From Diphasiastrum complanatum (taxonomy: Eukaryota > Streptophyta > Lycopodiopsida > Lycopodiales > Lycopodiaceae): a stretch of 64,000 bases of DNA. A model generated the notes under the pieces. The model did not search any database. It was not told the origin of the DNA and was given only the letters and a program-made list of their open reading frames with translations. The stretch is taken from NCBI GenBank assembly GCA_029204225.1, contig CM055101.1, positions 39,116,444-39,180,443 of the forward strand, written 5' to 3'. Each line of letters opens with the position of its first letter. The stretch's first letter is position 1. The position numbers and the translations under genes are program-made. Positions 1-10,904 of the stretch are shown piece after piece.

Positions 1-322
1 ATCAACCATATTCATGCTACAGCTTCTGGTAAATCCAGAAACCAACTGGAAGGACAACGGTCCATCACATTTTTAAACGCATATTGTACTGAAAAACGCT
101 TGCAATTTTGATCATACAAAGAGCTTATGGTAAATCGCTGAAGTTCAAGCAATATTAAGCTAAAAAATAGTGTTGGCCAGCAGCCATATCCGCATCAGAG
201 AGGGCGCTAGCCAGCGATTAGTCTCTTTTTAAAAAGGTTGATAATGATACTCAAAAGTTGGTTTGTTGTGCAACGCTTTTCATAAGCCAAAAAGGTTGAA
301 AAAACACCTGAAAAATTGCCCA
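1..322. repeat. Direct repeat copy, outer (matches 3,278-3,600)
   Basis: This segment repeats 3,278-3,600 in the same orientation with scattered substitutions and small indels. The match starts at the window edge, so its true left end is not visible. Homology stops near 322, where this copy runs into CCCACG and the inner copy into ATATGG. The copies are about 3.3 kb apart and this one lies outside the inverted arm. They could be terminal direct repeats of an old element, or a partial duplication. No coding potential is seen. Confidence 0.8.
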
Positions 323-621
323 CGTTTGCTCACTGGGACAACGATTGCTTGTAGTAATATCCAATCACAATATGCCAGTCAAACCTTGCTACTACACAAC
401 GGTAATCACAACACCATGTGAGCATTCATCCTTCCTTATCAGCGAGATTCTGTGCTTTCGGTTTATGAAGAAGCACCGGCCGAGTCATCCCACCAGGCCT
501 CCAGTTCACATAGTCGACGTCGTCCACGCAACGAGATCGTCATTCTTGACTCGCCTTCTGTGTCACAATGTCATACTAGGCATACATCATGAGCTGCACT
601 TCCTCCCCCTACTGCTGTTCG
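323..621. other. Unassigned spacer
   Basis: Non-repetitive sequence between the outer direct repeat and the start of the left inverted arm. I see no gene or motif I can support. It has no counterpart beyond the right arm, so it marks the outside of the inverted duplication. Confidence 0.5.
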
Positions 622-651
622 CCGCACGGTAGAGCACCAAGAGAGCAAGAA

Positions 652-1287
<636 letters not shown>

Positions 1288-1322
1288 ACCAACCATACCC
1301 ACAGCTAGCAAAGTCTCTCAGG

Positions 1323-1360
1323 GGGCAGTTAGCACCCCTGAGACGAAGTCCTAACTGCCC
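1323..1360. repeat. Palindrome GGGCAGTTAG...CTAACTGCCC
   Basis: A perfect 10-bp inverted repeat around an 18-nt loop, 38 bp beyond the end of a long GA tract. The counterpart at about 38,720-38,757 is degenerate (GAGCAGTTAG / CTAACTACCC). It may be a terminal structure of the repeat family that ends in GA tracts. No function is shown. Confidence 0.65.
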
Positions 1361-1478
1361 ACCAAAAGAAATTTAGCATTTTTTGGTAACCCTCTGTCTT
1401 TTCTAACCACTAGTCATCGTCTACCAGTATTGCTGACCTCCAATATCCTTGTTTCTTCTATGTCCTCTTGCACATGGA

Positions 1479-2354
1479 TCAATCATGGTAAAAGTACAGC
1501 TTTCCGATAGGAAGATCCCCCTTACCATCACTGCTTTGCCCATCTTTGCCTTTGTCCGAAAAGTACTTTTTGTTCCTGTTTTTGTCACTGCCTGATATGA
1601 CTGAGCTTGGATTGTTCAGATTGAAGGAACCCGTTTTTTTGCTAGTATTCTGGAAGTATTTGTCTTGCAAGGTAGAGAAGCTGGGTTTTTTCAAAAGGCG
1701 TTCAATTTCTCGAATGTTTTCAGCGTCGCCAAAGTGTGCAAGGAGCTTAGCAATAGGGTTAATGGAAAGTTCAATGGCAACATCAATCATGTATTGTCGA
1801 ATATACATAAAGACAAGGTGGGACTTGTCAACCTCTCTAGCATGTTTATGCAACCAAAGGAAGAAGGCATTAAGCTGATTTTGCAAAGACGCACCAGGAA
1901 AGAAAATGGAAAGATTATTCATTATGTACCAGATAGAGTGATCAAACCATATGATAGAAGAATTGTTTTTGCATTTATCACTGCATCTGCACTTAAAGAA
2001 GGGTCTTTTCCAGTTTCTGATTCTAGCTTGATGAAGGTTCATTTGGTTAAAGCCAGTGTCAAAATGGCCTCTAGTTCTAGCCCATATCTGCTAAGAAGGA
2101 CATCTTGAAGGTTCAAATCTGCTCATCTTGATAACAATATCAAAGGCAATAGGAGTATCAAAAGAAAGATTATTATGCAAAGCAGCAAGCTTGCATGATT
2201 GGACTTCTACCTCAGTGAGATGAGCAAGAGCGATCCAAAGCTCGATAGAGATAGGTGCTAGGAAGTTGACAGAGGGAAGGCTCCAAAGTTTATAAGCAGT
2301 TTTTGCAGATTTAAACTCAATGATACGACTTGGTACCAAAATGGTACTTGGCAA
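1479..2354 (-). pseudogene. Unrecognised conserved reading frame, left copy, one amber
   Basis: One reading frame of about 290 codons runs from 2,354 down to 1,479, interrupted only by a TAG at 2,091-2,093. The right copy (37,723-38,598) has the same TAG, so the break predates the duplication or the two halves are separate exons. The C-terminal 187-codon half is rich in aromatic residues, has a Cys-x-Cys-x3-Cys cluster (CRCSDKC) and ends in a Lys/Asp/Gly-rich tail. I do not recognise the family. The right copy has two further stops where this one reads CGA, so the left copy is better preserved. Confidence 0.5.
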
Positions 2355-2365
2355 CTATTGGCCTG

Positions 2366-2886
2366 TCAAAACTCAAAGGCAGATTGATTTCCCACATCAC
2401 AGATTTCTTGTGAGAAGGATTCTAACTGAGAAGCACTGTCTTCATCAAGGTCTTCAGTAGAAATCAAAGGGTGAGGTGAAGTAGGAGCAGTAGTAGGGAC
2501 AGGGGTATCAATAGAGGAATCACCATTGTCTTTTTCCAGGCAAGCAAATACTTTCCAAATAAAGGTATAGAACTTTTCCTCAGCAGAAATTCGTTCAACA
2601 TAGTTTGAGAGGTCCATATAATTTTTTTCAACTATGCTAAGTGTTTCCTTCTTTTTAATAAAATCCGTATAAATTTTGATCCAATCCATGACACACATCA
2701 AATCAACAAGGCTAAGAATTTTATCATCCGGGCCAGCAGCATTACAAGTACTCATATCATGTAATCAATTTGTGAACTTCGACAGGCTTCTTTATGAAAC
2801 ATATAATAGTCTGAACAAAAGGACTAGGAGGAGGAAGGGGCTCCCCATAGCCAAGAGTCACTGCATCATGAAACCATCTTGTGGAC
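2366..2886 (-). pseudogene. Unrecognised conserved acidic reading frame, left copy
   Basis: Matches the 37,184-37,714 frame of the right arm. The C-terminal 129 codons (2,755-2,366) are open. Upstream the frame is broken by a short indel near 2,755 relative to the right copy, but the codons for FHDAVTLGYGEPLPPPSP are still readable to about 2,880. The predicted product has a Thr/Pro/Ser-rich stretch (TPVPTTAPTSPHP) followed by an acidic tail. It lies just upstream of the 2,354-1,479 frame and may belong to the same gene or element. No known domain is recognised. Confidence 0.45.
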
Positions 2887-2917
2887 TACACCATACAATA
2901 GACCTTGTTGGCCATAA

Positions 2918-2950
2918 AATACTTTCGGTGTGAAATACACCGAAAGTATT
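2918..2950. repeat. Perfect 14-bp hairpin
   Basis: AATACTTTCGGTGT and its exact reverse complement flank a 5-nt loop. The right arm has the same hairpin at about 37,119-37,151 with one mismatch (a CpG turned to CpA). It sits upstream of the unrecognised reading frames and could be an element end or a structural RNA or DNA signal. No function is assigned. Confidence 0.75.
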
Positions 2951-3277
2951 GGATTAAGTATAGAGCATTCTTGAAGCCTGACAGAGTCATTATCAATAGC
3001 TAACTACTTACTTATCTGTAGATTAATCGTATAGCTTTTCATTCTTCGAGAGCATTTCCCACCATATATAGATTACTAGCAATGGTTATCATTATTACTC
3101 AAGAGCATACTAGCATATCCAACCACCTTTTTACTACTTCCATTTCCGTAATCACAGGCATCATAATACTAGTTTATCAGAGACATATAACATCATCCTC
3201 TTTATCAAACCAAAAGAGCAATTGTATGTAGCAATACCATGTACAGATTATAGCCAATCGAGTATAGTAAGAGCATT

Positions 3278-3600
3278 CTCATCAACCATATTCATGCTAT
3301 AGCTTCTGGTAAATCCAGAAACCAACTGGAAGGACAACGGTCCATCACATTTTTAAACACATTATATACTGAAAAACGCTTGCAACTTTGCTCATACAAA
3401 GAGCTTATGGTAAATCACTGAAGTTCAAGCAATATTCAGCTAAAAAACAGCGCTGACCAGCGGCCAGCAGATCCGCATTAGAGAGGGCGCTGGCCAATGA
3501 TTAGTCTCTTTCTAGAAAGGTTGATAATGATACTCAAAAGTTGGTTTGCTATCCAACACTTTTCATAAGCCAAAAAGGTTGAAAAAATACCTGAAAAATT
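3278..3600. repeat. Direct repeat copy, inner (matches 1-322)
   Basis: Same orientation as 1-322; also present in the right arm (about 36,478-36,800) as the reverse complement. The right arm has no second, outer copy. Possible terminal repeat of an old element within the arm. Confidence 0.8.
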
Positions 3601-3664
3601 GCATATGGGATTTTTGAGAGAAACCTCAAAAAAGTTTTCCTAACACTGTAAATTCAAAGTGTTG

Positions 3665-3901
3665 TCATGCCTCAACCCATGTATGAGGGAAGTTATGACC
3701 CACATGTAAAGAACGCAGGTCCTCATAATCAACCATAGCTCTCAAACCAGCCACATGATCAACGACATTGTCAAAAGCTGATGTGATTGAGAATATAACA
3801 TCAAACTTATCTCTTTCCATAGTAATAATTTCCTTGTGTCTGACATCTTTTTGGGTCTCTAATATCCACAAAACTTTCGTTTCCCTTTGCTTATCCTTCA
3901 T
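3665..3901 (-). pseudogene. Unrecognised small ORF, left copy
   Basis: 78 codons from ATG, conserved with the 91-codon frame at 36,182-36,457 with few changes. A charged N-terminus (MKDKQRETK) is followed by a mixed region with no recognised domain. The left copy ends earlier at a stop after TWVEA. It may be part of the same unknown element as the frames at 1,479-2,886, about 800 bp away on the same strand. Role unknown. Confidence 0.35.
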
Positions 3902-4419
3902 ATGTTGTGTCAGCTACAAGCACATGATCATCAGTTGTAGTTGGTTCTTTCTTCTTGCTGTTCAAATGAATATGACTACAGACTTCATAACTATAGGCAT
4001 TGCTTGGCTCCATTTTCATGATTTGCATACCATTTCTTGCTTGATCATTGGTGGGAATTGAAGTTGGAGTATCATTTCTATTCAGATAAGCAAACCCAAT
4101 ATCAGCTTTTTACAAATGCTTCCTTCTTGATGGCAGCATTCCACTTTTTTCAACTTTCTAAAGCCTCTTTTGCACATGCATATCACATGAGATCCGTTGT
4201 GATATAAGATGGGAAGCTGCTCATTCTTTTTTGCTATATAAACAACAAAGTCTTGCAGTCTCTACTATAAACGACAAAGCCATATGCTGTGATATGTATT
4301 CTTGCTTTTTCAAACAATCCATAAGAGAGCTCGCTGACTTGAGAGTGGATATTTCCTTGCCATGGACTATTGCTTCCACTATGCTCATCCTAAGAGTTTT
4401 GCATCTCCTTGGGCTGTAG

Positions 4420-4850
4420 CGAGAGAGGATTATTCAGCTAGTTTGAGTGATTCAGCTGCACACCACCATTCAAGCCAACCATAAACATGACGAACAATCT
4501 TTTTAGCTCATTGCATGGGCAAAGGTAGAAACTTGCCACGATCACCAGAACAACAGGAAATGGACTGCTTGTTGACATGAACTGAGGTGTTTTCTCCTTG
4601 AGACTGTGAGATAGCTTGTTGATCTAAACTGAGGCATTTTCTCCATGAGCCCAAAGCTCACTAACCTGAGCTCGAGCTTCTCAGAAGGACGTGTTGACAT
4701 CATTTGAGACGTTTCTTCTTTCAGCTCGCTAACCTGAACTCATGCTAATTCTCAAAAGAGTTTGTTGTCCTAAAAGGAGACAACTCTTCTTTGAGTCTGT
4801 GAGAGACTTGAGCTAAGGCATCTCATAAAAGCTCACTGACTTGAGATGAA
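4420..4850. repeat. Degenerate short-motif repeat region
   Basis: Variants of a CTCAAGTCAGTGAGCT-like motif recur irregularly in both orientations of reading; the right copy is at about 35,220-35,640. On the minus strand parts translate to repeated Gln-Val-Ser-Glu-Leu-like stretches, so this may be a decayed coiled-coil-coding segment. All frames contain stops. The adjacent 62-codon stretch 4,231-4,419 is identical in the right arm but lacks an ATG start. Confidence 0.4.
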
Positions 4851-4869
4851 GGCCGATATACTGACCAAT

Positions 4870-5400
4870 TTTTGGCTCAATTCTTGGCTCGACGGGCCTA
4901 GAATCCAATGACTGCATTTAGGGTTTATGGTCTAGATGCACGTTTCACTATGAGTACTGAACCGTTTGGAGCACGCTTTAGTCCTATGGGTTTGTCTCGG
5001 TGTGTAGCATGGACTCCGTTCGGCGACATTGGACCAATTCTCGGGAATGTTGGAAAGTAGTTCATTTAGTGGCATTCTCGCCGATAGAGAGGCCGTTTTC
5101 AAACAAACGACGTCTGAATTGAGCTACAAATGGTCTTGTTCGTGTCGAGCCCACAAACCTATGGACACCTCCCATCCAAAGTTTCGACTATTTTTTACTG
5201 AATTCGACCCATTTTTTAGCTCGATGGGCCTAGAATCCCAGGACTACGTTTAGGGTTTCTAGTTCGAACGCATGTTTTGCTGTGAGTACTGAACCATTTG
5301 GAGCTGAGTTTAGTGCTGTAGGTTCATTTTGGCGTGTGCAGCACATGACGGAACAGACGGTCTAAAAGATGGACTTCGTTTGGCAACACTGGACCGGTTG
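4870..5400. repeat. Two diverged tandem units, period about 330 bp
   Basis: GGGCCTAGAATCC, then a GTTTAGGG-type block, GAGTACTGAACC and GGACT(C/T)CGTT occur in the same order at about 4,893-5,045 and 5,224-5,400. The inner end of the inverted arms falls in the first unit, and the left limit of the other repeat (5,178) lies just before the second. The stretch between, 5,022-5,177, is the part missing from the right copy at the proposed inversion joint. Confidence 0.75.
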
Positions 5401-5708
5401 ATATTCGAGACCAATCAAAAGAGTAATCTAATCTAGCAAAACAATTACCTTATAACCTTAGTCTACAAATCTAAAATCCAAAAAGAAAACTATATTACGT
5501 CCATATATAACGCTGTAATAGACTATCATAATCAATCTAATTGTTGTACAATATATGCATTGAGCACTATCCATCTTTCTATAAAAGAATAAATCATTGA
5601 ATTTAGAATCCCAATGGCAATGACTTGTATTCATAATTTATTTGAGAGAGAGAGAGAAAGAGGGCTCCCATTTTGTGCACCTATATATCCTCCTCTTTTT
5701 GGAGTTGG

Positions 5709-5927
5709 CTACTCTTTGTGATGGTCTATACTCCTTCGGGGAGGTAGGCCATCGAGGTCCTCTTGTTTTACCTTCTTCACTTGTGAGTATTTCCAGGAGA
5801 GGCTTGTGAGAAATGCTTGAAGTGCGGATGATTCTATACGATTCGTAGTGTTCTTGGCTGCCTGTGTAGTGTTCTGGATATAGGAGACATCTGTGTACTG
5901 ATCTAGAGAAAATTGCAACGAAAACAT
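5709..5927 (-). CDS. Small conserved hypothetical ORF (72 codons), left copy
   Basis: Opens with ATG at 5,927 and encodes 72 residues, identical in sequence to the frame at 21,254-21,472. It has no signal peptide or membrane segment; the C-terminus is Lys/Arg-rich (KKVKQEDLDGLPPRRS). No family is recognised. Identity may simply reflect a recent duplication rather than selection, since the flanks are also nearly identical. It may be an exon of a captured gene. Confidence 0.3.
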   Translation of the reverse strand: MFSLQFSLDQYTDVSYIQNTTQAAKNTTNRIESSALQAFLTSLSWKYSQVKKVKQEDLDGLPPRRSIDHHKE

Positions 5928-6099
5928 ATCAAATTCTCAAAAGTGAAACAATTGGACCAAAAATGCAAAAACGGAAAGTTCTTTGATTTCTTTCAAAATC
6001 AAACTGTGATTTGATGAAACATTTTCGTAGTAGGCTCAATGTAATCACAAACCTTGTCATGATGCTTTATCATTCTTTCACTAAAGATGACTACTGCAA

Positions 6100-6815
6100 C
6101 ATTGATGTTGAAGTGGCTGGTTTATGGATCTCGAAATCAGGTTTTACTAAGATTTCGTAGGGTAATACTTGCTCCATTGCTCTTTCAAAGGATGGTGATC
6201 CATTGCTTGATGGGAACTCAGTTGTTTGGAGCACATGTACATTAGGAAAGGGTGTGCAATCTCTTAATCATCTAGAAGAGCTTGGATCATAATTTTCAGA
6301 ACGACCCAGTATGCACTGTTGGAACACCCATGGCTGCGCCTATTCCAGCACTCACGCCTAGCTCTGAAGGACATTCAAGTAGTGCTACCTTAAGCTAGCA
6401 GCTAGTAACGATAGCTCCTTTTATGAGTGATGACAACAATCTTACTGTTTCTGTGTTCTTGTTATCTGATAACCATCTTTCTCTAGCATCGCTTAAACGT
6501 GCTCAGGTTCATAGGTGTGATATAAATGCTACAGAAGACTACTGCACCATTGATGTTGAAGTCGCTGGTTTTTGGATCTGGGAGTCAGGTTGTACAAAGA
6601 TTTTAAAGGGTAATACTTGCTCCCTTGCTCTTTCAAAGAATAGTGATCTGTAGTTGCTTGTGATGGGAACTCAGTTGCATGGAGCACCGGTACATCATGA
6701 AAGGGTGTGCAATCCCTTCAAACTACTGAATTTAGGAGATCTCGTTCTCTTGGATTCCAGCAATGCAATCGTCTGGAATAGCTCGGATCATAATTTTAAG
6801 AACGTAGACCAAGCA
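6100..6815 (+). pseudogene. Bulb-type lectin (B_lectin) fragments, two tandem copies, left
   Basis: Translations of about 6,100-6,290 and 6,540-6,810 read like the bulb-type mannose-binding lectin domain of plant G-type lectin receptor kinases. The first has SIALSKDGDPLLDGNSVVWS. The second has SLALSKNSDL, then LLNLGDLVLLDSSNAIVW and SSDHNF, matching the usual order of a GDLVL-type strand, then GNLVLLDSSN-VVW, then a SFDHP-like end. Both copies contain stops (TAG after SDL; a TAG after TKIS), so neither is functional. The segments start with the same IDVEVAG(F/L)WI block, showing a tandem duplication. No kinase domain follows; a protease-like fragment does. Confidence 0.65.
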
Positions 6816-6827
6816 TGCAGTGCCCCT

Positions 6828-7160
6828 CAAACTTTCACTGCAGTACTCGACACTGGGAGCGATCTCATCTGTACTTTCTACGGACGACGTTGTCATACTT
6901 GCAGCCCATCACAGCCACCTTACCTTCCTTTAATCTTGCAGCATCATCATCGTATATTGTTGCTTCCTGCTTGGACCCAGCATGCCTTGCAGTCGCCAGA
7001 ACCGCTCAAATCACTTTGTGTATGCCTGATTGTTAGTATCTATCTATGTATGCGGATCAATCCAATATGACAGGTGATTTGTCCAAGGAAACGCTCACAA
7101 TCTCGACCTTCAATGGCACCATTGAGTCTTTTGGTGGGGTGGTTTCCTTTGCAAACGCGC
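6828..7160 (+). pseudogene. Nepenthesin-type aspartic protease (A1) fragment, left
   Basis: AVLDTGSDLI at 6,840-6,869 carries the first catalytic Asp motif (DTGSD, 6,849-6,863) of pepsin-like plant proteases. After a shift to another frame comes AASSSYIVASCLDPACLA, typical of the Ser-Ser-Tyr and Cys-rich part of nepenthesins. Another shift leads to YADQSNMTGDLSKETLTI and then FGGVV. The order matches the family but at least two frameshifts and a stop are present, and the second catalytic Asp is absent. It runs into a GA-rich stretch. A host gene scrap, dead, duplicated at 23,109-23,440. Confidence 0.75.
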
Positions 7161-8003
7161 CCCAGAGAGAACACGATCCACAAAGAGAGAGAGAGAGAGA
7201 TTAGCAAAAACGCCCGAGAGAGAGAACACGATCTAGTGGAGAGCGATGAAGCCAGTGAGAGATATAGTCCAATGTCGTGAGCAAGGCAAGGGGTGTAGAT
7301 TTTTTGATGGAAGTGTTCAGAACTTCAAAGCTCATACTCAGTAGGAATGTACCAAGCAGGTAGTTCTGATCTACTAAAATGTTAAGATCGAACCAGTTTC
7401 AGCATGCTGCCTTCATCTCCAAGAAATTATCACGTACACCTGATCAGCAATATCTAGCAAAAATGCCCAAACACTGTATATATCCTGCCAAACAATGCCA
7501 ACCAAGCAGCATAAACATGATCTTTCTGCATTTTTGAAGATGCCTTCAGGTGGACTCTTGTTTCTTCTGCATATAACAACCAAAGAGCTCATATTTTACG
7601 GTAAGGTTATATCTTGGCAATGATCAACTACAGGCATTACATCATATACTTTGAAGCTACAGAAGTGTTCCTGATCAACCACTACCTGCCAACAACATAG
7701 CTACAATGATTTTTGCTTTTGAGGTCCAGTGTGGTAGTAGATATGGCGGTCCAATAATGGCATGGAAAACAGGCATAAATGTCATTAAAGCCAATAAGAT
7801 CACAATTGATTTCTTTTGAAGGCATATTAGTCTAAGATAAACTGAAATTACTCTTAATGCAGTAATAACATGGAGCAGTAGTAGCACCTGATCAGTTGAT
7901 CAGTTCATCCCATGATGGCACAGTGGGCCGGAGTTCCAAATCCATGAAGGTAAAGATTGCTGCCAACCCCTGGAGGAGTAAAGCAGGAAGAAGGCAGAGA
8001 GGA

Positions 8004-8005
<2 letters not shown>

Positions 8006-8056
<51 letters not shown>
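8006..8056. repeat. (GA)n microsatellite
   Basis: About 50 bp of GA; the right copy at 24,289-24,337 is similar with one interruption. Confidence 0.95.
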
Positions 8057-8060
<4 letters not shown>

Positions 8061-8499
8061 GATCAAAGCTCCTCTTGACAAGTCAAGACCAAAACCTTTT
8101 AAAACCCTTTATTCATAAACCAACAAGGAAAAACATAGCTGAATAGCATACAATACTAGAAAGCATCATAAAGCAAAACATATTTGAAGACATCCAGCTA
8201 GTACCTGTCAGCATCCCACCACACAAAACCGCGCAAGTTAGCACAATGAGAAAAACAGGTGTCAACGTTGAATGTCAGTTGTTATCCATGTACAAAATAC
8301 GTTTAACTCAACTAATCAGCTTGCATTTTAGATAGCATTTCGTAGTCCAATCTTCCCTTACTGAGAATTGCATATAGCGATAGGCCAAACCATATGGCTA
8401 CCGTATCAGGACGAGTGCCATACTAATCAGTTTGATGGTTTTGGCCCTTATCTTTTACTTATACATATGAAATACATTTGGAAATGAGATGTGTAATAT

Positions 8500-9030
8500 A
8501 AAGCAAACTGCAAATGTGTAAGTAACTTGGACCAACACGTGAAGTTTGGGACAAATCCATGCCATACCAAAATTCGTACTTGTAAACAAGTAATGTACGG
8601 TTCTCGTGACCTCTTGAAATTCCATGCTATGCAATAGTCCACAAGCTATCCTACCGTTGTATTATATTTTGAACCATGAATGTGACTAAAGATGTAATAA
8701 AACGCAATACCCGCATTTATAAACAAGTGCATTTATTTATGACATAAAAGAGGGCCATCATTTAAAAAAAAGACATCATGATTTAGTATATGCTACGGTA
8801 AAGCATGCTATAGAAAGGAATATATATGACAAATTGATTTAAGCATTTTCTCGCGACTATTATGATTAACCATCTCTAACACTGCCAACATATTCAATTG
8901 AAGCTTTTATCTTAAAACACCATCGAAATATGCAAGAAACACCAACCTGAATGGTAGACGCAAGTGACTCTTGTGAATTGGCCATGTTTGCTTTTGAATG
9001 CCTTTGAGAACCATCTAAATCCGTATGCAA
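8500..9030. repeat. Dispersed repeat, copy 1
   Basis: Matches 12,546-13,058 in the same orientation with moderate divergence (shared blocks such as CAAATCCATGCCAT and AATGGTAGACGC), and 24,770-25,310 in the duplicated unit. The two left copies bracket a decayed minus-strand Copia, so they could be its LTRs or an unrelated repeat. No coding capacity. Confidence 0.7.
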
Positions 9031-9579
9031 TTCTATGTATAGCATTACATATTCATACGCATGACATATATGTTATTGTCATAATCCAGAACTTCTGTAA
9101 AACCCATTATCAAAGCTTTTGTAGTCGTATACTACAATATATCTCTTGCATGGCTTGGAGAAGAAAGATAGATAGCAGTGTTCATACCTTCTTTAGCAGT
9201 ATGCTGGAATCCAATGATATGATACTAATATTTGTGTTACGTTGCTGCTATACTGTGAAAGACAGGGATGATAGCAAGTATCACTAAAAAACATACATTT
9301 TTCAAGTGTTCATTATGATAATAGAGATCATACATTAGAGGATAATAAAAAATCTCATCACTGGATTGTGAATAAAAAATGGTTTACTATCTCATTGCTG
9401 GATAGCCGCAATGCTATACACAATGGTTATTACAAAAAATATCCTTCGATATGTAAGATAGTATGCTGGAACATCATCGATGCATTGCTTTTCATATATA
9501 CATATTGGTAATATGTGTGTTAGAAGAAGCATGAGTATATCATGTGTGTTTCATGATAGCATGTACTCAGAGAGTAGTA

Positions 9580-9800
9580 TCTCTTCTGGCTAGCGATAGT
9601 ATGCATAAACATATGTGGGCAGGTTCAATATAACCATTATGAGCATCCAACAATCAAGCAGCATTAATTTCTGGCCAGCGATGGCTACATACATTCATTC
9701 AAAATACATCTGGCCAGCGATGTCATGCCTAAACACATACAAATAGATGTAATATAACTAGATTTGAGCAGCGATTGACAGAGGGCAATCGATAGTGCTT
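9580..9800. repeat. Cluster of CTGGCCAGCGATG-like motifs
   Basis: The motif or close variants recurs near 9,589, 9,672 and 9,708 at irregular spacing. The right copy near 25,870-26,040 has an extra unit. A similar AGCCAGCGATTAG occurs near 208. Function unknown. Confidence 0.5.
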
Positions 9801-9853
9801 CATGCCCATTCATATCCAAATCAAATAATCAACCTTTTCAAAGTGTGATATTG

Positions 9854-10054
9854 CTAGAATTGAGGAGGAGCATCAAAGATAGGAAGATCTTGAGGATCAG
9901 CCTCAAAATCCGAGAGCTCCAAGGGAGTCCTCAATGACAAAAATCGAGTCATCAAATTGCACGAAAATTTTCCAGTCAAGTGTGCATCTTGCAAGTGGAG
10001 AGCATTGGAGATGCTACTATCTTTGATTTGTTCATAGATAGTGTTAGTAGACAT
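9854..10054 (-). CDS. Small conserved hypothetical ORF (66 codons), left copy
   Basis: Starts with ATG at 10,054 and is conserved with 26,165-26,365, differing at two residues. The C-terminus is acidic and Pro-containing (DFEADPQDLPIFDAPP). It lies downstream, on the same strand, of a decayed Copia and may be a fragment of a host gene or of an LTR-adjacent ORF. No family is recognised. The changes seen do not break the frame, but recency of duplication explains that equally well. Confidence 0.3.
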   Translation of the reverse strand: MSTNTIYEQIKDSSISNALHLQDAHLTGKFSCNLMTRFLSLRTPLELSDFEADPQDLPIFDAPPQF

Positions 10055-10904
10055 GAAGTGACTTGTCTCTTATCTTTAATATTGATGATGTTGAGTACTT
10101 TTATGTATATATGACAAGACAATGAAGTTGAATGCTTTCCAATCTACATTTGTTGTTGATAAAGCAATTTCATTGGATAACTAATAGTTTGGAAAATGGT
10201 GTCATAAAAGGAAAAACATCATTCAATGAAATGTACTTGAGAATCTTTGAGTCTACACACTTTGTGCATGATCACTCCAATGTAAGGGCCAAAGATTATC
10301 CTACTTCAATGATAGGAATAATGATAGTGTTTTGCTCTTCAAGTAGAGATTGTAGAGTCTACACGTTTTCCGCCAAAGAAGTTGTCGAAATGTGATCTTT
10401 CATGAGTGGAAGACCAACAAACTTGCAGAAACACCTTTGTATCAGCACCTTATTCAACTCATTGATGGATAGGAGCCAAGTCAAGTGCAAGGAAAAAGTC
10501 AAGGGCCGAGAACTCCAATGAGACCTTCAAAGTCCAAGATGGAGATATCAAGGCTCAAGTTCATTGGTAAAGGAGGGAAAGGTGAGGATTGGTGTTGCTC
10601 TATGTGAGCAAAGGTTTTTGAAGGCAAGGGATTGGCATGATCATGGAGAGATCATCAAGATCATGAAGGTATATCCAAGTTCTTGGCATACTCAACTCAA
10701 AATCCTTCTTTACTCTCTTAAATCCATTTTGAGAGAACATAATCCAGTTCATATCCTTATTCTTAATGATGGATCAGCATTCATTCTTGCATTATATGCT
10801 AATTATCTCCTCGTTCATGAAGATAATGCAAGAGATAATTCTAAAATTAAGCAAAACGTGTATAGCCATAAAAAAATCACACATCGATTATTGCTAATTT
10901 AACT

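Noticed and set aside
6100-7160. A functional lectin receptor kinase or protease gene
   Set aside because: Stops and frameshifts are shared by both copies, with no kinase domain and no second catalytic Asp.
7675-7887. Hydrophobic 70-codon minus-strand ORF (also 23,958-24,170)
   Set aside because: No ATG start and no domain; conservation is explained by the duplication.
10564-10902. 112-codon plus-strand ORF
   Set aside because: No ATG start, a stop in the right copy, and it overlaps a probable decayed Copia LTR.
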